This document shows positions 1 through 9,452 of a stretch of 64,000 nucleotides of DNA, one piece after another. A model generated the notes under the pieces. It was not told the DNA's origin. It saw only the letters and a list, made by a program, of their open reading frames with translations, and did not search any database. The DNA is from Staphylococcus devriesei (GTDB lineage Bacteria > Bacillota > Bacilli > Staphylococcales > Staphylococcaceae), in assembly GCF_002902625.1 (NCBI RefSeq), contig NZ_PPRG01000035.1, positions 1-64,000 of the forward strand, written 5' to 3'. Within the stretch, counting starts at the first letter, position 1. Every line of letters begins with the position of its first letter. A program made the position numbers and the translations under genes.

Positions 1-94
1 TCTCCTAAGCAATTTAGGAAACAAACCTTAATACATTAATTTATCAACCATTATATATTTAGTATCTAAGTTTCACTACTTTATATTCAATAAG

Positions 95-271
95 CTATTT
101 CCTACGTACACTAACTCCAATGAAAACTAGCAAAAATATAATAAATAAAATGCTATAAATTAATTTGTTACCTATACTAGTACTTACAATCTGAACGTTG
201 TATATTAAAAAAATATCTAAAATAATTAATAAAATAATAAAAGACATATAAAATTTATTTTTCAATAACAT
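95..271 (-). CDS. Small two-helix membrane protein (58 aa), unknown function
   Basis: A 58-residue reading frame starting at the ATG complementary to 269-271, preceded by a good ribosome binding site (CTGGAGGTG, about 5 bases of spacing) and ending in TAG. Residues about 8-25 and 37-55 are almost wholly Ile/Leu/Phe/Val, with a short polar loop (about 26-36) and a C-terminal VRRK, so it should be a two-pass membrane protein with both ends in the cytoplasm. I do not recognise the family. Its size and topology resemble small immunity or toxin-like membrane peptides, but nothing in the sequence assigns such a role. No partner gene is visible; the left window edge is 94 bases downstream. Confidence 0.55.
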   Translation of the reverse strand: MLLKNKFYMSFIILLIILDIFLIYNVQIVSTSIGNKLIYSILFIIFLLVFIGVSVRRK

Positions 272-463
272 TAGCTACACCTCCAGATAATTTAGAAATT
301 AAAGCTACTTTAATCTAAAATAACCAATCACTAAAAAACGCTGTCTGCAATGGGCATAATAGAAGGCGTTTGGGATTTCAACATTTGTATTGAAACTATT
401 ATTTATCCGACTAATTATAATATATTGCATTTAACTCACTTTGCAAATTAAAGTATAAAATTA

Positions 464-487
464 CCCTCACCACCAAAGCAGTGAGGG
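464..487 (-). terminator. Terminator after the lipoprotein gene
   Basis: CCCTCAC and GTGAGGG form a perfect 7-bp stem with a 10-base loop about 75 bases past the lipoprotein stop. T-rich DNA follows on the minus strand (AATTTTATAC), and also on the plus side. Confidence 0.6.
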
Positions 488-558
488 GATTATATTTTTC
501 TGTATAAAACTTTGCACTAAGGTATTATAGCCCTTAAAAAGTAAATAGATAAAAGATT

Positions 559-1884
559 TTATTTATTTTCTTTGCTATCTTGGCTCTCTTTGTCTTGATT
601 GTCTTTGTTTCCTTTATCTTTATCCTTAGATTCTTGCTCTACACCTTCAGGGTCTTGTTCTTTTGCGTTACCTTTTTTAGGGTTATAGTTTGCGTCTTCA
701 GTATATTCATTACCAGCATTCCATAATAAGAATTCATTTACGCCATTATCTTTAAGCGCTTGAACTTGCTCTGATACGGCTTTCGCATCGTAATCAATAT
801 AATTACCATCGCCTAAGTAAGATGCAGTGAAATCTTGAATCCATGGACGAGAAATTGGTTTTTTCTTACCAAGTGTATCTAATAATTTATTTTCTTTTTG
901 GATATAACGGTTAACTGTTTTATAAGGTTCAGTATCTGGTGCGTCTAAACCAAAGTCTCCATTACTCCAGTGTGATGGATAAATCATTGATGAAATTGCG
1001 TCTACATTTTCAGAGATTTTAGGGAAACTTTGACCGATACCTGGTGCATTCTTAACTAATGCAGAGTAACCAAATACATCGGCTGATACGTTAACACCCA
1101 TAGGTTTTAGTTCTTTATTGGCATGTTCTAAGAATTTAGTGATCGTATCCACACGTTGATCGCCTGAACTCATCTTACTATCTTTATAAGCCCCTTTATT
1201 ATAAGTTAAGCTATCTGCTTCATTTTCAAAGCCTTCAGGGAAACGAACGTAGTCGAATTGAATGTCTTGGAATCCAGCTTTAGCGGCTGCTTTCGCAACA
1301 TCAATATCGTAGTCCCAAACTTCTTTCATAAATGGATTGATGAAGCTATCCCCTTTACCATTCGTCCATACAGAGCCATCACTATTTTTAAATGACCATT
1401 CAGGATGTTCGTTAGCTAATTTCGTATCTTTAAACGTTACGATACGCGCAATTGGATAAATATTGTTGTCATGTAATTTTTTCAATAATTTTTTACCATC
1501 AACAATATCTAATGTGTTTTTGTCTACTTGTTTGTTTCCTGTGTTAAGCTTCATAGTAATGTTACCTTCGTCATCTTTAACGTCGATAACCATTGCGTTC
1601 AACTTAGAATCTTTAATGAATTTAACGAGTTCATCCATTTTATCGCCTTGTGTTGAATTGCTTGTTACGTAAATTCCTTTTACGCCTTCTTTAGGATAGT
1701 CTACTTTATTTTCATTGTTGTTTTTCTCATTGTTCTTTTTCAACTTATCACTTTGACTATTAGTTTGTTCGTTCTTCTGGCTGTCCCCTTTTTGCCCGCT
1801 ATCTGATGAGTTATCTCCATTACTGCAAGCAGCAAGTAACAAAGCACTTGTTGTTAATACAGCAAATATTTTGTTCTTTTTCAT
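559..1884 (-). CDS. Lipoprotein with a DUF4015-type putative glycoside hydrolase domain
   Basis: 441 residues. A lipoprotein signal peptide (KKNK, hydrophobic core, lipobox LAAC with Cys20) is followed by a Ser/Asn/Lys-rich linker (about 21-62). From about 68 to 400 lies a domain of the DUF4015 type, a TIM-barrel-like family related to glycoside hydrolases. Recognisable blocks are KGIYVTSNS, IDVKDDEGNITM, ARIVTFKD and IQFDYVRFPEG, where the Asp/Arg/Glu residues line the presumed active site. The C-terminus (about 405-441) is Lys/Asp/Gln-rich. The product should be anchored on the outer face of the membrane; the substrate is unknown, and a cell-wall or exopolysaccharide glycan is only a guess. 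A GGAGG site precedes the ATG. It is monocistronic, divergent from fda. Confidence 0.75.
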   Translation of the reverse strand: MKKNKIFAVLTTSALLLAACSNGDNSSDSGQKGDSQKNEQTNSQSDKLKKNNEKNNNENKVDYPKEGVKGIYVTSNSTQGDKMDELVKFIKDSKLNAMVIDVKDDEGNITMKLNTGNKQVDKNTLDIVDGKKLLKKLHDNNIYPIARIVTFKDTKLANEHPEWSFKNSDGSVWTNGKGDSFINPFMKEVWDYDIDVAKAAAKAGFQDIQFDYVRFPEGFENEADSLTYNKGAYKDSKMSSGDQRVDTITKFLEHANKELKPMGVNVSADVFGYSALVKNAPGIGQSFPKISENVDAISSMIYPSHWSNGDFGLDAPDTEPYKTVNRYIQKENKLLDTLGKKKPISRPWIQDFTASYLGDGNYIDYDAKAVSEQVQALKDNGVNEFLLWNAGNEYTEDANYNPKKGNAKEQDPEGVEQESKDKDKGNKDNQDKESQDSKENK

Positions 1885-1946
1885 TCCCTTAGCCTCCGAA
1901 AATTTTTATATGTATAATTAGGCTCTCTTATTAGAAAAGTAAGCAA

Positions 1947-1974
1947 TTTATAGTATTTAAAACATTCCATTCAA
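1947..1974 (-). promoter_or_regulatory. Candidate promoter of the lipoprotein gene
   Basis: On the minus strand TTGAAT and TATAAA are separated by 16 bases, about 65 bases upstream of the ATG. The rest of the 1885-2296 spacer is AT-rich with no gene seen. The call rests on pattern only. Confidence 0.35.
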
Positions 1975-2232
1975 AAACCTAACTTTCATTTAGAATAGCA
2001 TATTTTCTTCAATAATATTGGATTTTGTAAGATTTTATTTAACAAATCAACTATTTTTTTATACTTTTAAATTTTAATAACAAATACTGCTATTTTTTTC
2101 GGAAAAGAACTAAATATATCTATATCATCGTATATTTAATCTTTTCAATAATGTATTAAGGCGTAAATAAGGCTATTTTATGAAACTATAAACTGTAAAA
2201 TATGAATTTTCAATAAATATAGGTTTTATAGC

Positions 2233-2261
2233 TTGAGAATATAGATGATTTTTATCATAAT
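2233..2261 (+). promoter_or_regulatory. Candidate sigma-A promoter of fda
   Basis: TTGAGA and CATAAT are separated by 17 bases and lie 36 bases before the aldolase start codon. Confidence 0.5.
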
Positions 2262-2296
2262 AAATATGAAAGTTAATTAAAGGAGTGGAAAGAGTA

Positions 2297-3187
2297 ATGA
2301 ATAAAGAACAATTAGAAAAAATGACTAATGGAAAAGGTTTTATCGCTGCATTAGACCAAAGTGGCGGTAGTACTCCAAAAGCATTAAAAGAATATGGTGT
2401 CAACGAGGACGAATATAGCAACGATGATGAAATGTTCCAACTTGTACACGATATGCGTACTAGAGTAGTAACTTCACCTTCATTCTCTCCAGACAAAATT
2501 TTAGGTGCTATCCTTTTCGAACAAACAATGGATCGTGAAGTTGAAGGCAAATATACTGGCGACTATTTAGCTGATAAAGGTGTTATTCCTTTCTTAAAAG
2601 TCGACAAAGGTTTAGCTGAACAACAAAACGGTGTTCAATTAATGAAACCTATCAATGACTTAGATGACACATTAGACCGTGCAGTTGAACGTCATATCTT
2701 CGGTACTAAAATGCGTTCTAATATCTTAGAATTAAACGAACAAGGTATCAAAGACGTTGTTGAACAACAATTTGAAGTTGCTAAACAAATTATTGCTAAA
2801 GGCTTAGTACCAATCATCGAACCTGAAGTTAACATTAACGCTAAAGACAAAGCTGAAATTGAAGAAGTATTAAAAGCTGAACTTAAAAAAGGCTTAGACG
2901 CTTTAAATGATGATCAATTAGTAATGTTAAAATTAACTATACCTACTAAAGCTAACTTATACAAAGAATTAGCAGATCATCCAAACGTTGTCCGCGTAGT
3001 TGTATTATCTGGCGGTTACAGCAGAGACGAAGCTAACAAATTATTAAAAGACAATGATGCATTAATCGCAAGCTTCTCACGTGCCTTAGCAAGTGACTTA
3101 CGTGCTAGCCAATCACAAGAAGAATTCGATAAAGCATTAGGTGACGCAGTAGATTCAATCTACGACGCTTCAGTAAATAAAAACTAA
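2297..3187 (+). CDS. fda: Class I fructose-bisphosphate aldolase
   Basis: 296 residues, matching the usual length of the staphylococcal class I enzyme. It cleaves fructose 1,6-bisphosphate to dihydroxyacetone phosphate and glyceraldehyde 3-phosphate (glycolysis and gluconeogenesis, cytosol) through a Schiff-base lysine and needs no metal. Family blocks are visible: [13 protein letters not shown] near the N-terminus, [26 protein letters not shown], and KLTIPTK, which carries a candidate Schiff-base lysine. The frame is open four codons earlier to a GTG, but AGGAG (2281-2285) sits on that GTG and is correctly placed for the ATG at 2297. It is a single-gene unit, convergent with the monooxygenase gene and closed by a strong terminator. 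Confidence 0.93.
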   Translation: MNKEQLEKMTNGKGFIAALDQSGGSTPKALKEYGVNEDEYSNDDEMFQLVHDMRTRVVTSPSFSPDKILGAILFEQTMDREVEGKYTGDYLADKGVIPFLKVDKGLAEQQNGVQLMKPINDLDDTLDRAVERHIFGTKMRSNILELNEQGIKDVVEQQFEVAKQIIAKGLVPIIEPEVNINAKDKAEIEEVLKAELKKGLDALNDDQLVMLKLTIPTKANLYKELADHPNVVRVVVLSGGYSRDEANKLLKDNDALIASFSRALASDLRASQSQEEFDKALGDAVDSIYDASVNKN

Positions 3188-3209
3188 GAGTCACTCTTAA
3201 TAATAAAGA

Positions 3210-3325
3210 GAGCGGGACTGAAATCAAATGTAATTTCTAAGATTTCGTAGTCCCGCCGCGGCAAGGTTGACTAGAAATGAAGAAAGTGAGGCTCGAACGC
3301 TTTTTCATTTCAGACAACTACTGCC
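3210..3325. repeat. Type A dispersed intergenic repeat, copy 1
   Basis: It begins GAGCGGGACTGAAATC and ends CAACTACTGCC. Internal arms are GCGGGACT/AGTCCCGC and GACTAGAAATGAA/TTCATTTCAGAC, which predicts two hairpins. Copies at 41323-41438 and 49530-49646 share the same order and nearly the same sequence. It contains no ORF with a ribosome binding site. Confidence 0.8.
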
Positions 3326-3331
3326 AAAACT

Positions 3332-3373
3332 AGAGACTGGGCCATTATTATATTAAAGGCTCAGTCTCTTTTT
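3332..3373 (+). terminator. Rho-independent terminator of fda
   Basis: GAGACTGGGCC pairs with GGCTCAGTCTC (one G-T wobble) and is followed by TTTTTAT on the plus strand. Confidence 0.85.
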
Positions 3374-3423
3374 ATATAATATAAGTTCGCGATGGAAACT
3401 CAATTTGTCATCGCTATATTACT

Positions 3424-4596
3424 CTATTGTTGGTTTTGATGTTCTTCAAATAATTCTCCTACTTGATTAAAGAAATCACCAAATTTTTGTGCTGCGTTAT
3501 CTCCAAACATTTCCTCTAAATTCGCTTGTGACTCACTGGCACTTTGTTGAGATGTTTCATACATAGTTGCTTCATAAGCTTGTAGTGCATCTTTTAACTC
3601 ATCGTGTGCTTTAATAGCTTTAGCTAATAAATAGGCATCGTAAAATGCCATATTCACGCCTTCACCCGCAAAAGGACTCATTAAATGTGCGGCATCACCG
3701 ATTAAAGTTAAATTAGCTTGGTTCTCCCATTTAAATCCTATTGGCAATTTATAAATACGACGTAACAATAAGTCATCGCCAGCGTATTCAATATATTTTT
3801 TCAAATCTGCGTCCCAGTCACTAAAATCGTTTAATAACTGTTCTTTAATTTCAGCTTTGCTCATCGCTTTAAATTGATCAAATTCATCGTAATCCATTCG
3901 ATAAGACATATAGACTTTTATACGTCCATCACCGTTAACTTGTCCTAATATCGCTTTATGGTCACCAAAAGCCATCATTTTCCCATTTTTGTTAAATTGA
4001 GCTAAATCGGGATATTGATTAAAGACATCTTCAACGTTTAATTCCACCATTGAAATGCCATTATATTCTACATCTACATTGGCTAAGTACGGTCTTACTT
4101 TTGAAAAGGCTCCATCAGCCCCCACTACGAAATCAAATGTCATTGTACTGGCATCATCAAATTCAACTTCAATTTGGTTATTATCTAAATGAGTTAATCC
4201 TTTAAATGCTTTATCATAAATGACTGTGTGATCATGCAATTGTTCAGAGATAAGATCGCATAGTTCACCGCGGTCAATTTCAGGTCGACCACCTTCTACT
4301 TCAGGATCCGCTGTCTCTTCATAATATACTTTGCCATTTTTATCTAAAACACGAGTGTCTTCGCCTTCAAAACGCGCAAGTTCTTTAAATTTATCAATAA
4401 TTCCTGTTTCTTTTAGAGGTAATTGACCACTTTCTTCATGAATATCTAAAGAACCTCCACGGTCTGCATTCACTTCTAAGCCCGCTTTTTCAAAAATATT
4501 AACTTTAAACCCTTGTTGTTGTAATAGTAGTCCTAACATTAAGCCACCAGGGCCACCACCGATAATACCTACACGTTTCACATCTTTAATATTCAT
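3424..4596 (-). CDS. FAD-dependent monooxygenase, TetX/UbiH-like
   Basis: 390 residues of the class A flavin monooxygenase fold. An N-terminal Rossmann dinucleotide motif (GIIGGGPGGLMLG, about residues 10-22) is followed by RPEIDRGELC, the second FAD region GADGAFS, and the flavin/substrate motif GDAAHLMSPFAGEGVN (about 300-315), all close in style to Tet(X) and related oxidoreductases. It should hydroxylate a small aromatic or polyketide-like compound with NAD(P)H and O2; the substrate is not visible in the sequence. It starts 20 bases after the PadR gene and is very likely cotranscribed with it, so expression is probably induced by a ligand of that regulator. Drug inactivation is possible but unproven. 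Confidence 0.8.
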   Translation of the reverse strand: MNIKDVKRVGIIGGGPGGLMLGLLLQQQGFKVNIFEKAGLEVNADRGGSLDIHEESGQLPLKETGIIDKFKELARFEGEDTRVLDKNGKVYYEETADPEVEGGRPEIDRGELCDLISEQLHDHTVIYDKAFKGLTHLDNNQIEVEFDDASTMTFDFVVGADGAFSKVRPYLANVDVEYNGISMVELNVEDVFNQYPDLAQFNKNGKMMAFGDHKAILGQVNGDGRIKVYMSYRMDYDEFDQFKAMSKAEIKEQLLNDFSDWDADLKKYIEYAGDDLLLRRIYKLPIGFKWENQANLTLIGDAAHLMSPFAGEGVNMAFYDAYLLAKAIKAHDELKDALQAYEATMYETSQQSASESQANLEEMFGDNAAQKFGDFFNQVGELFEEHQNQQ

Positions 4597-4616
4597 TCCT
4601 ATATACCCCCAAATAA

Positions 4617-5201
4617 TTATTTATTGAATTTTTCTAGTCTTTCTTTAGTTTCTTCAACAAATGCGTCAAATTCTTTTTTAGTTTCTTCATCTTGTAATGC
4701 TTGTTGGCTCGCTTTCATAAATCCGTGGAAAACTTCTTGTAACTGTTCACGCATTGCTTTCATTTGTTCAAAATCAACATTATCAAATTGGTTTAAACGT
4801 TGTGTGAATTCATCTTGGTCAATATTGTCTTTTAAGAATATTTTACCTTCTTCAGTAATTGTATAGATTTTTTTATTACCAGCTTTTGAAATAGAAACAA
4901 AGTCTCTATCTTCTAACATTTGTAAGATTGGATATACAGAACCTGGGCTTGGTGAGTAGAATCCTTTAAAGCGTTCTTCTAAGTCTTTAATAAGTTGATA
5001 ACCATGACGTGATTCTTCTTCTAACATTTTTAGAATAATGAACTGTAAATTTCCTTTTTTGAAAAATCTGTCACGGCCTCCGCCACGACGACCACCGAAT
5101 TGTTCAAATTTATCAAATCCTCTTTGTCCTCTACCAAAATCAAATTGTTCAAATTGGCTCATTCTTTGTCTCATATCTTGTGGGTTTCTTCTATGCATCA
5201 T
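4617..5201 (-). CDS. PadR-family transcriptional regulator
   Basis: 194 residues from the preferred ATG at 5201. A GTG three codons earlier is open, but AAAGGTG is spaced for the ATG. The N-terminal 47 residues are rich in Arg, Gln, Phe and Gly and are not part of the usual domain. A PadR winged helix follows (about 50-125) with the hallmark HGYQLIKDLEERFKGFYSPS and GSVYPILQMLEDRDF, then a charged helical dimerisation tail. PadR proteins repress small operons, often detoxification genes, until a phenolic or drug ligand binds. It heads a two-gene unit with the flavin monooxygenase and has three identical palindromes just upstream. Confidence 0.88.
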   Translation of the reverse strand: MMHRRNPQDMRQRMSQFEQFDFGRGQRGFDKFEQFGGRRGGGRDRFFKKGNLQFIILKMLEEESRHGYQLIKDLEERFKGFYSPSPGSVYPILQMLEDRDFVSISKAGNKKIYTITEEGKIFLKDNIDQDEFTQRLNQFDNVDFEQMKAMREQLQEVFHGFMKASQQALQDEETKKEFDAFVEETKERLEKFNK

Positions 5202-5240
5202 ATTAATCACCTTTACTTGTATTATTATTAATTACTTTTT

Positions 5241-5292
5241 CGATATATCGATATAATAAACGATATATCGTTATATGTAAAGCGATATATCG
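5241..5292 (-). promoter_or_regulatory. Triple CGATATATCG operator upstream of padR
   Basis: The perfect 10-bp palindrome CGATATATCG occurs three times, at 5241-5250, 5261-5270 and 5283-5292, with start-to-start distances of 20 and 22 bases (two helical turns). It lies 40-90 bases before the padR start, where a promoter must be. Autoregulation by the PadR protein is the natural inference. Confidence 0.7.
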
Positions 5293-5311
5293 AAATAAAT
5301 TTTTAAAAAAA

Positions 5312-5350
5312 TAAATACTGTCCCGGACAATATTGTCAGAACAGCATTTA
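5312..5350 (-). terminator. Terminator after the frameshifted mini-gene
   Basis: On the minus strand TAAATGCTGT pairs with ACAGTATTTA around an inner GACAATATTGTC hairpin, followed by TTTTTTT. It lies just past the stop of the broken small gene. Confidence 0.65.
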
Positions 5351-5354
5351 TCTT

Positions 5355-5485
5355 CTATTTTTCATTAAATTCTTCATTCTCTAAAAGACTTAAATCACCA
5401 AATAACGGTTTCCATTCATCAATAGTATAATGTTTTATTACTCTGCTTCTTCCCAAAACTGATTACTGAAAATATCTGCGTTCAT
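5355..5485 (-). pseudogene. Frameshifted small gene (about 43 codons)
   Basis: An ATG at 5485 with a good site (TAGGAGATGAG) opens a frame reading MNADIFSNQFWEEAE and then stops. In the next frame, without a gap, the reading continues RVIKHYTIDEWKPLFGDLSL to a TAG at 5355-5357, directly before a terminator. The 131-base span is not a multiple of three, so one small indel near 5438 would join the two parts into a protein of about 43 residues rich in Glu, Trp and Phe. I do not recognise it. A sequencing error or a programmed shift would look the same. Confidence 0.45.
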
Positions 5486-5629
5486 ATATCTCATCTCCTA
5501 TACGTTTATGTTATACCCGTAGTCTAACCTCATCTCAGTATGATTTAAAAATTCAGCCTAGCATTTAACAGTTATTAGATGAAAATAAACTTATTCGGAT
5601 TTTATTATAATAATATGCGTATTTTAAAA

Positions 5630-5665
5630 ACCACCAAATAACTTTAGATAAAATTATTTAGTGGT
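5630..5665 (-). terminator. Terminator of the 6-phospho-beta-glucosidase gene
   Basis: ACCAC-C-AAATAA pairs with TTATTT-A-GTGGT; the minus strand continues TTTTTAAAAT. It starts 28 bases past the stop codon. Confidence 0.7.
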
Positions 5666-5693
5666 CTATATTTCAAGGTATTCAATAATGTAA

Positions 5694-7154
<1,461 letters not shown>

Positions 7155-7165
7155 TTATTTATACT

Positions 7166-7253
7166 CTATTTTTTAACTACCGTAATCACTTTATCCTTAG
7201 CTTCCACATGTTGAACATCACCCACGATAACTTCCCATTTATCATCTAATGTC
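7166..7253 (-). pseudogene. Orphan C-terminal coding remnant (about 28 codons)
   Basis: Between an in-frame TAA and a TAG, the minus strand encodes WTLDDKWEVIVGDVQHVEAK and then DKVITVVKK, with no start codon or ribosome binding site. The composition is protein-like and could be the tail of a decayed gene upstream of the GH1 gene, but I cannot name the family and chance cannot be excluded at this length. Confidence 0.3.
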
Positions 7254-7379
7254 CATTAATTTTACTATTTTAATACCCTGAGACCGTTAAAAATAACAAT
7301 TATAAAATGAGTTATTGAGGTAAATATAATCCTCGTTACACTTTAGAATTTAATTATACTTCAATTATTTTTCAACGAT

Positions 7380-7467
7380 GTATTGATTGTGATACGCCTG
7401 CAGAAATAACATGCGTCTTGAGACCACAGGCTCAAGCCATGCCCGTGGCAAGAGAGCAAATCAATAC
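7380..7467. repeat. Type B dispersed palindromic repeat, copy 1
   Basis: The ends GTATTGAT and ATCAATAC are perfect inverted repeats, with a central hairpin (TTGAGACC...GGCTCAAG). The end and hairpin layout matches the copies at 21778-21866, 41652-41761 and 49504-49756, though this copy has diverged most. Confidence 0.65.
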
Positions 7468-7484
7468 AAAATGACAACATAAAA

Positions 7485-7524
7485 AGACCCATAAATGAAT
7501 TTCAATAAACTCATCTATGGGTCT
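7485..7524 (-). terminator. Terminator of mqo
   Basis: AGACCCATAAATGA pairs with TCATCTATGGGTCT (one mismatch), and on the minus strand TTTTTATG follows. Confidence 0.8.
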
Positions 7525-7559
7525 TCTATTTAGTTTAATCTCGTTAGTTTACGAGTATA

Positions 7560-9053
7560 TTATTTAGCGTCTTCGTAATAACCTAATTCAAGGTCTTCAG
7601 AAGTTTGACGACGTATTTTTCTCATTAATTCAACGTCTTCGATTAATGATTCACCGTATGAAGGAATCATTTCTTTGATTTTAGATTTCCAAGCACCAAT
7701 TTGTGCTGGGAAGTTTTTCTCAAGAACTTCTAACGCTACTGATACTGAAGTAGATGCCCCTGGTGATTCACCAAGTAAAGCAATTACTGAATGGTCTTCA
7801 GAGTTAACCACTTCTGTACCGAATTGGATAAATCCTTTACCTTCTTTTTCAGTATCTTTAATAACTTGTACACGTTTACCTGCAGTGTATAATTCCCAAT
7901 CTTCATCACGTGCTTCAGGATAGAATGTACGTAAGTGGTTCATACAACCTTCTTTAGTCATGATAATTTGATCAAATGAATATTTGATTAATGGTAAGTT
8001 TTTAACCGCTGCAGCTAACATTGTAGTAAGGTTATACGGTTTGATAGATTTGAATAAATCTAAGTTTGAACCATTTTTAAGGAATTTAGGTCCTACGTTA
8101 GCGAATGGTCCGAATAATAATGTTCTTTGACCTTCAATGTAACGTGCATCAAGGTGAGGTACAGTCATTGGTGGTGTGCCTGGTGGCTCTTTACCATAAA
8201 CTTTCGCTCCATGTTCTTCAATAACTTGAGGATTAGTACAAGCTAAGAATTGACCAGTGATTGGGAAACCACCTAAATGTTTACTTTCAGGAATTCCTGT
8301 TTTTTGTAATAACGGAATCGCTGCACCACCGGCACCGATAAATACATAGTCAGTAACTTCTTCAAATACGTTACCAGTTTTAAGGTCTTTGATTTTAACT
8401 TGCCATTTACCATTTGATAAACGTTCGAAATCTAGAACTTGGTGACTATATTTAACTTCAACATTGTCATCTTGTTCTAAATGTCTAGCCATTTTACGTG
8501 TTAATTCACCGAAGTTTACATCTGTACCTTCGTCGATTTTACTAGCGGCCATTTTTCCATCATCAACACGACCTTGCATCATTAATGGAATCCATTTTCT
8601 CATTACTTCAATATCTTCAGTATATTCGATGTTATCGAACATTGGAGATTTTCTCATTGTTTCGTAACGTTTTTTCAAGAATTCTTTATTGTTAACGCCT
8701 CTTACAAAACTGATGTGTGGAAGAGGATTAATAAATTCTTTTGGATTTTCAATATGTCCTGCTTTCACTAAGTGACCCCAGAACTGTTTTGAAATCTCAA
8801 ATTCTTCGTTAATTTCTTTTGCTTTTTCGATGTCAATTGAACCATCTGGTTGTTGAACAGTGTAGTTCAATTCACAAAGTGCAGCGTGACCAGTACCAGC
8901 ATTGTGGCGTTCGTTAGAACTTTCAAGGCCTGGTCGATCCATACGTTCATAAAGCTTGATGTTCCAATCAAGTTCAAGCTCATTTAACATAGAACCAAAT
9001 GTTGTACTTAAGACACCAGCACCAATTAAAATGACGTCTTTTGATTCTGCCAT
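7560..9053 (-). CDS. mqo: Malate:quinone oxidoreductase
   Basis: 497 residues from the ATG at 9053. The frame stays open six codons further to a TTG, but that TTG lies at the ribosome binding site (GGAGAGGTG), which is spaced for the ATG. This is a peripheral membrane FAD enzyme that oxidises L-malate to oxaloacetate and passes electrons to menaquinone, standing in for or beside NAD-dependent malate dehydrogenase. The N-terminal FAD motif is VILIGAGVLSTTFGSML; other family blocks are SSNERHNAGTGHAALCELNY and the C-terminal LLGESPGASTSVSVALEVL. Length and motifs match the staphylococcal Mqo proteins. A single gene with its own terminator; the neighbouring ppdK also acts on C3/C4 metabolism. 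Confidence 0.95.
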   Translation of the reverse strand: MAESKDVILIGAGVLSTTFGSMLNELELDWNIKLYERMDRPGLESSNERHNAGTGHAALCELNYTVQQPDGSIDIEKAKEINEEFEISKQFWGHLVKAGHIENPKEFINPLPHISFVRGVNNKEFLKKRYETMRKSPMFDNIEYTEDIEVMRKWIPLMMQGRVDDGKMAASKIDEGTDVNFGELTRKMARHLEQDDNVEVKYSHQVLDFERLSNGKWQVKIKDLKTGNVFEEVTDYVFIGAGGAAIPLLQKTGIPESKHLGGFPITGQFLACTNPQVIEEHGAKVYGKEPPGTPPMTVPHLDARYIEGQRTLLFGPFANVGPKFLKNGSNLDLFKSIKPYNLTTMLAAAVKNLPLIKYSFDQIIMTKEGCMNHLRTFYPEARDEDWELYTAGKRVQVIKDTEKEGKGFIQFGTEVVNSEDHSVIALLGESPGASTSVSVALEVLEKNFPAQIGAWKSKIKEMIPSYGESLIEDVELMRKIRRQTSEDLELGYYEDAK

Positions 9054-9357
9054 GGTTGTACACCTCTCCAAATTTATTAATTAACAATACATCAGATTAC
9101 TACTACTTTCTTTTTCTATTTATAAAGTAATATTGTCCCTTAAAATGTTTGTTAAGTCTTTCACTATTATGTTAAAACAAATATGGTAAATTGTAAATTG
9201 AAGAAACCGAAATAAAAAAGTTTTTAATATAATCTTAATTTAATACATTTGGCTCCAATCTTTACGGTAAAAAAATAGGTGTATCAATAATAATCCAATA
9301 TAAATTCAAAAATTTTAGTCTGACCACCCTTTGAAAATATCATTCAACGTATACAAA

Positions 9358-9399
9358 TAGGCTTGAAAGTGATTTTGATCAAACCACTTCCAAGCCTAT
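9358..9399 (-). terminator. Terminator of the ppdK-PDRP unit
   Basis: ATAGGCTTG-AAGTG pairs with CACTT-CAAGCCTAT in a long stem about 55 bases past the regulatory-protein stop. The rest of the spacer up to 9452 and from 9400 back to mqo shows no gene. Confidence 0.7.
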
Positions 9400-9452
9400 A
9401 ATCGATAATTTTATCTTTTTTCGCTCTTTTACTTTTTTCTTATAATTAACAT

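Noticed and set aside
305-430. A 41-codon minus-strand frame upstream of the 58-residue protein, and a weak AACGC/GCGTT hairpin with T-run inside it
   Set aside because: The Shine-Dalgarno match is poor, the composition is not clearly protein-like, and the hairpin has only five pairs with a long loop.
2173-2550. 125-residue minus-strand frame opposite the start of fda
   Set aside because: It is antisense to a strongly coding gene and shows no ribosome binding site or recognisable domain.
3210-3325. Possibility that the type A repeat is a CRISPR or riboswitch
   Set aside because: Copies are far apart, single, have no spacers, and lie after genes rather than before them.
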